From: an uncultured Oscillibacter sp.
Lineage (GTDB): Bacteria; Bacillota; Clostridia; Oscillospirales; Oscillospiraceae
Direction of reading: 5' to 3'
Length of the DNA stretch: 7,304 bases
Assembly (NCBI GenBank): GCA_948435975.1
Contig: CAOJHG010000100.1
Location: 1-7,304 of the forward strand
The notes beneath the pieces were generated by a model. The model saw only the letters and a program-made list of their open reading frames with translations, made no database searches and was not told the DNA's origin. The translations under genes were made by a program, and so were the position numbers. Shown here piece by piece: positions 4,790 to 7,304 of this stretch; within the stretch, counting starts at the first letter, position 1, and each line of letters opens with the position of its first letter.

Positions 4790-7304
4790 TTATTCGATGC
4801 CCAATTCCTTTGCCATGTCATTGAGGTTGATGGTCAGCATTTTGCTTACGCCTCGCTCCTGCATCGTCACGCCATAGAGTACATCCGCTTCCTCCATAGT
4901 GCCCCGGCGGTGCGTGATGACGATGAACTGCGTCCTTTCCGCCAGCCCCCTCATGTAACGGGCGTAGCGGGTCACGTTCACGTCGTCCAGCGCCGCTTCG
5001 ATCTCGTCCAGAACACAGAACGGCGTGGGGTGGACCTTCAAAATAGAGAAGTACAGCGCGATGGCAACAAAGGCTTTTTCACCGCCGGAAAGGAGAGAGA
5101 TGGTTTTCAGCGTTTTTCCCGGCGGCTGGGCCTTGATTTCAATGCCGCAGTTCAAGATGTCGTCCTCGTCCTCCAGCTCCAGGCAAGCCGCGCCGCCGCC
5201 GAAAATCTCCGCAAAGGTCTTCTGAAAGCTCTCGTTCAAAAGCCGGAACTGTTCTGCGAAAATACGGGTCATCTCTTCTGTAATGCCGCCAATGATATCC
5301 TCCAGGTCCCGTTTAGCTTTCTCTACATCGTCCCTCTGGTCTGTCAAATAAGTATACCGGGCGTTGACGCGCTCAAACTCCTCAATTGCGCCAATGTTAG
5401 GAGTGCCCAGGGCGGTGATGTCCCGTTTCAGTTCGCCGATGCGCCGGGTGGCTTTGGAAACACTCTCCAGCTCCAGACGCTGGGCCTGGGCCTCGCTGTG
5501 GCTCAGTTCGTAGTGTTCCCAAAGACGGTCGATGATCTGCTTTTCCTCCAGAGAAGAAGTGGCTAATTTCTGTTCCAGCCGAGAGACAGACCGTTCCAGA
5601 TTCAGAAGCTTTTCGTTCATCTCCTGACTGGCCTTGTTTTTTGCGGTGCGCTCGGCCTCCATAGACAGTTTTTCTTCACTCAGTACCGTTAAATGCTCCT
5701 GGCATGCCTGACTTCGCCATGCCAAGGCCGCGATGGTCTTCTTGCGCTGGCCAATCTCTCTCTGTGCTCCCTCAATGGTCCAACGGTAGGATTGCAGGCG
5801 TTCTTCCTTTTGCCTGCGGTCTCCGGTAAGTTCTAGTGCAAGACGGCGCAGATCCTCCGCACGTTGGAGGGTCGCCTCCCGCTCTGCCGTCAGGGCCGCA
5901 GACTGCTCTTTCTTTCCAGCAATCTGCTCTGCCAGGGCGTTGACGCGGTCTTGCAGCTCTGTTTGACCAGATAGGACCTCCACCGCCTTTTCCCGGCAGG
6001 ACGCTGCTATGGCCTCTTGTTCCGTAATTTTCCGCTCTGTCTCGGCGGCCCGGGCCTCGTTGACGGTAAGGCGGTCTGTCAAGGTCTCCCACTCTGACAT
6101 CAATGCCCTCAGCCCCTCTTCAAGTGTGCGGCGCTGAAGATCATAGTGGTTCTTGGTGCCCTCCAAACGCAGGACCTCGTCCTCAGCCTGGCGGCGCTGA
6201 ACCTCCGCTGTCTCCAAATCGTAGCGTGCGGCGGTCAGTTCCCGGTTCAGGGCGGACTCCTCCTCCTGGGCGGCGGTCAGCTTTGCCTGCATAGCGGCGG
6301 ACTGCCCATGAAGGCGCTCCAGCTCTGCCGCCCGGCTCAGCACACCGGCATTTCGAGAGGTGGAGCCGCCGGTCATGGAGCCGCCCCGATTGATAACTTG
6401 ACCGTCCATGGTGACGATGCGGAAGGCGTTCTGGTATTTCCGGGCCATGGCGATGCCGCAGTCCAGGTCCTCCACAATCACTGTCCGTCCTAAGAGATTT
6501 TGAAATATGTTCCTGTATTTCTCATCATAGGAAATCAACTGGGACGCGACGCCCACATAGCCCATCTCCTGCTCAATTCCGTTCTGGCGCAGTTCCTCTC
6601 CATGAATGGCGGTCAACGGAAGGAAGGTAGCCCGTCCCCCATTCTGGCGTTTCAGAAAGCTGATGGCGGCTTTCGCGTCTTCCTCCCGGTCTACCACGAT
6701 GTTCTGAAGGCCCGCCCCTAACGCGATTTCAATAGCAAGGGTGTACTGCTGCTCTGCCTTCATCAATCCTGCCACTGGACCATGGATGCCCCGCAGACTG
6801 TTCTTTGCCTGACAGACCAGCTTTACCGCCTTGGAAAAGCCCTCATACTCCCGCTCCATCTCGGTCAGGAGTCGGATGCGGTTTTCCAGGGCCCCGGCAT
6901 CCATAGTCAGCTTCACCCTCCGTTCCGAAGCGGCAGCGGCACGGCGTTCCCGGTCCTGCATCCGCATGGTGTGTCCCGCAATGATGTTGGCAGCGGAAGA
7001 GGCTTCGTCCTGGGCCTCCTCTAAGGCGCGGCGGTTGGCGTTCGCTTCTTGCTCTGCGGCCTGAGCCAGTTTTTCCGATGCGGTGCGTTCCGTCTCCAGG
7101 TTCGCCCGCCGTTCCGCTATCTGCCCATTTTCTGCGGCAATGGCGGCGGCTTCCGCACGGGCTTCTGCGGCGGCGGCGACAGCAATAGCTTCCTTGGCAC
7201 GAAGGGACTCCGCCTCCGACTGCTGTCCTCCTGCCTGGGCAGCAGTTTCCCGGGCGTTGGCAAGCAGTGCGTCCAAGGCTCTGTTCAGCTCTCTCAGCCG
7301 GGCC
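4790..7304 (-). CDS. smc: Chromosome segregation protein SMC, C-terminal two thirds (5' end outside window)
   Basis: SMC is the ATPase of the bacterial condensin complex (with ScpA and ScpB) that organises and separates chromosomes. The visible 837 residues run from the first coiled-coil arm (alanine- and glutamate-rich, to about residue 150) through the hinge (about 165-317, with GIHGPVAGL and the conserved VINRGGSMTGGS near its end), the returning coiled coil, and the C-terminal head. The head holds the ABC signature LSGGEKA at 738-744 and the Walker B box FCVLDEIEAALDD with catalytic D766-E767, followed by the FIVITHRRGTME switch segment. The N-terminal head with the Walker A loop, about 350 residues by comparison with the usual 1,190, must lie beyond position 7304; the frame is open to the edge. 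The stop is TAA. Nothing looks broken. Confidence 0.97.
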   Translation of the reverse strand, partial: ARLRELNRALDALLANARETAAQAGGQQSEAESLRAKEAIAVAAAAEARAEAAAIAAENGQIAERRANLETERTASEKLAQAAEQEANANRRALEEAQDEASSAANIIAGHTMRMQDRERRAAAASERRVKLTMDAGALENRIRLLTEMEREYEGFSKAVKLVCQAKNSLRGIHGPVAGLMKAEQQYTLAIEIALGAGLQNIVVDREEDAKAAISFLKRQNGGRATFLPLTAIHGEELRQNGIEQEMGYVGVASQLISYDEKYRNIFQNLLGRTVIVEDLDCGIAMARKYQNAFRIVTMDGQVINRGGSMTGGSTSRNAGVLSRAAELERLHGQSAAMQAKLTAAQEEESALNRELTAARYDLETAEVQRRQAEDEVLRLEGTKNHYDLQRRTLEEGLRALMSEWETLTDRLTVNEARAAETERKITEQEAIAASCREKAVEVLSGQTELQDRVNALAEQIAGKKEQSAALTAEREATLQRAEDLRRLALELTGDRRQKEERLQSYRWTIEGAQREIGQRKKTIAALAWRSQACQEHLTVLSEEKLSMEAERTAKNKASQEMNEKLLNLERSVSRLEQKLATSSLEEKQIIDRLWEHYELSHSEAQAQRLELESVSKATRRIGELKRDITALGTPNIGAIEEFERVNARYTYLTDQRDDVEKAKRDLEDIIGGITEEMTRIFAEQFRLLNESFQKTFAEIFGGGAACLELEDEDDILNCGIEIKAQPPGKTLKTISLLSGGEKAFVAIALYFSILKVHPTPFCVLDEIEAALDDVNVTRYARYMRGLAERTQFIVITHRRGTMEEADVLYGVTMQERGVSKMLTINLNDMAKELGIE

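Noticed and set aside
4655..5566. A plus-strand open frame of 303 codons opposite the end of smc
   Set aside because: It overlaps the highly conserved SMC head and the 73-aa gene on the other strand. No ribosome site or protein family is visible, so it is a reverse-strand shadow.
7130..7200. A GCC/GCG-rich, repeat-like stretch near the window edge
   Set aside because: It encodes the alanine-rich first coiled coil of SMC in the correct frame, so it is protein composition rather than a DNA repeat.

Overview
The window is a densely packed, entirely minus-strand stretch of a Clostridia-like Firmicutes chromosome. Its GC-rich codon use, the Firmicutes-type gene content (smc next to ftsY; rph-XTPase; yhbY-nadD-yqeK) and the strong AGGAGG-type ribosome binding sites suggest an intestinal Oscillospiraceae-type bacterium (Flavonifractor/Oscillibacter/Lawsonibacter relatives). 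That genus-level guess is inference from gene order and style, not from a search.

In transcription order, from high to low coordinates: the C-terminal two thirds of smc (chromosome condensin ATPase); three very small genes between smc and ftsY, coding for a 73-aa membrane zinc-ribbon protein, a 50-aa two-helix membrane protein and an 85-aa membrane zinc-ribbon protein; ftsY (SRP receptor GTPase); a 78-aa soluble zinc-ribbon protein whose stop overlaps the start of rph; rph (RNase PH); an XTP/dITP pyrophosphatase (RdgB/YsnA family); yhbY/yqeI (CRM-domain ribosome-assembly protein); and one 396-aa gene that fuses NadD (nicotinate-nucleotide adenylyltransferase) to YqeK (HD-domain Ap4A hydrolase). 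The last 64 bases probably hold the first codons of a further gene that runs off the window.

Every gap between genes is short (at most about 29 bases), two neighbours overlap or nearly abut (zinc ribbon/rph by ATGA; rph/XTPase by one base), and I see no terminator or convincing promoter. This fits one long co-transcribed unit whose promoter lies upstream of smc. No stretch above 300 bases lacks a gene. I see no RNA gene, mobile element, CRISPR array or long repeat.

Functionally the cluster joins chromosome segregation and membrane protein targeting (smc, ftsY) to RNA maturation and ribosome assembly (rph, yhbY) and to nucleotide-pool cleaning and NAD synthesis (XTPase, NadD, YqeK). The known genes look intact and ordinary. 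The parts worth a second look are the four unrecognised or poorly known small genes around ftsY and the NadD-YqeK fusion. I do not see a convincing new defence or mobile system here.
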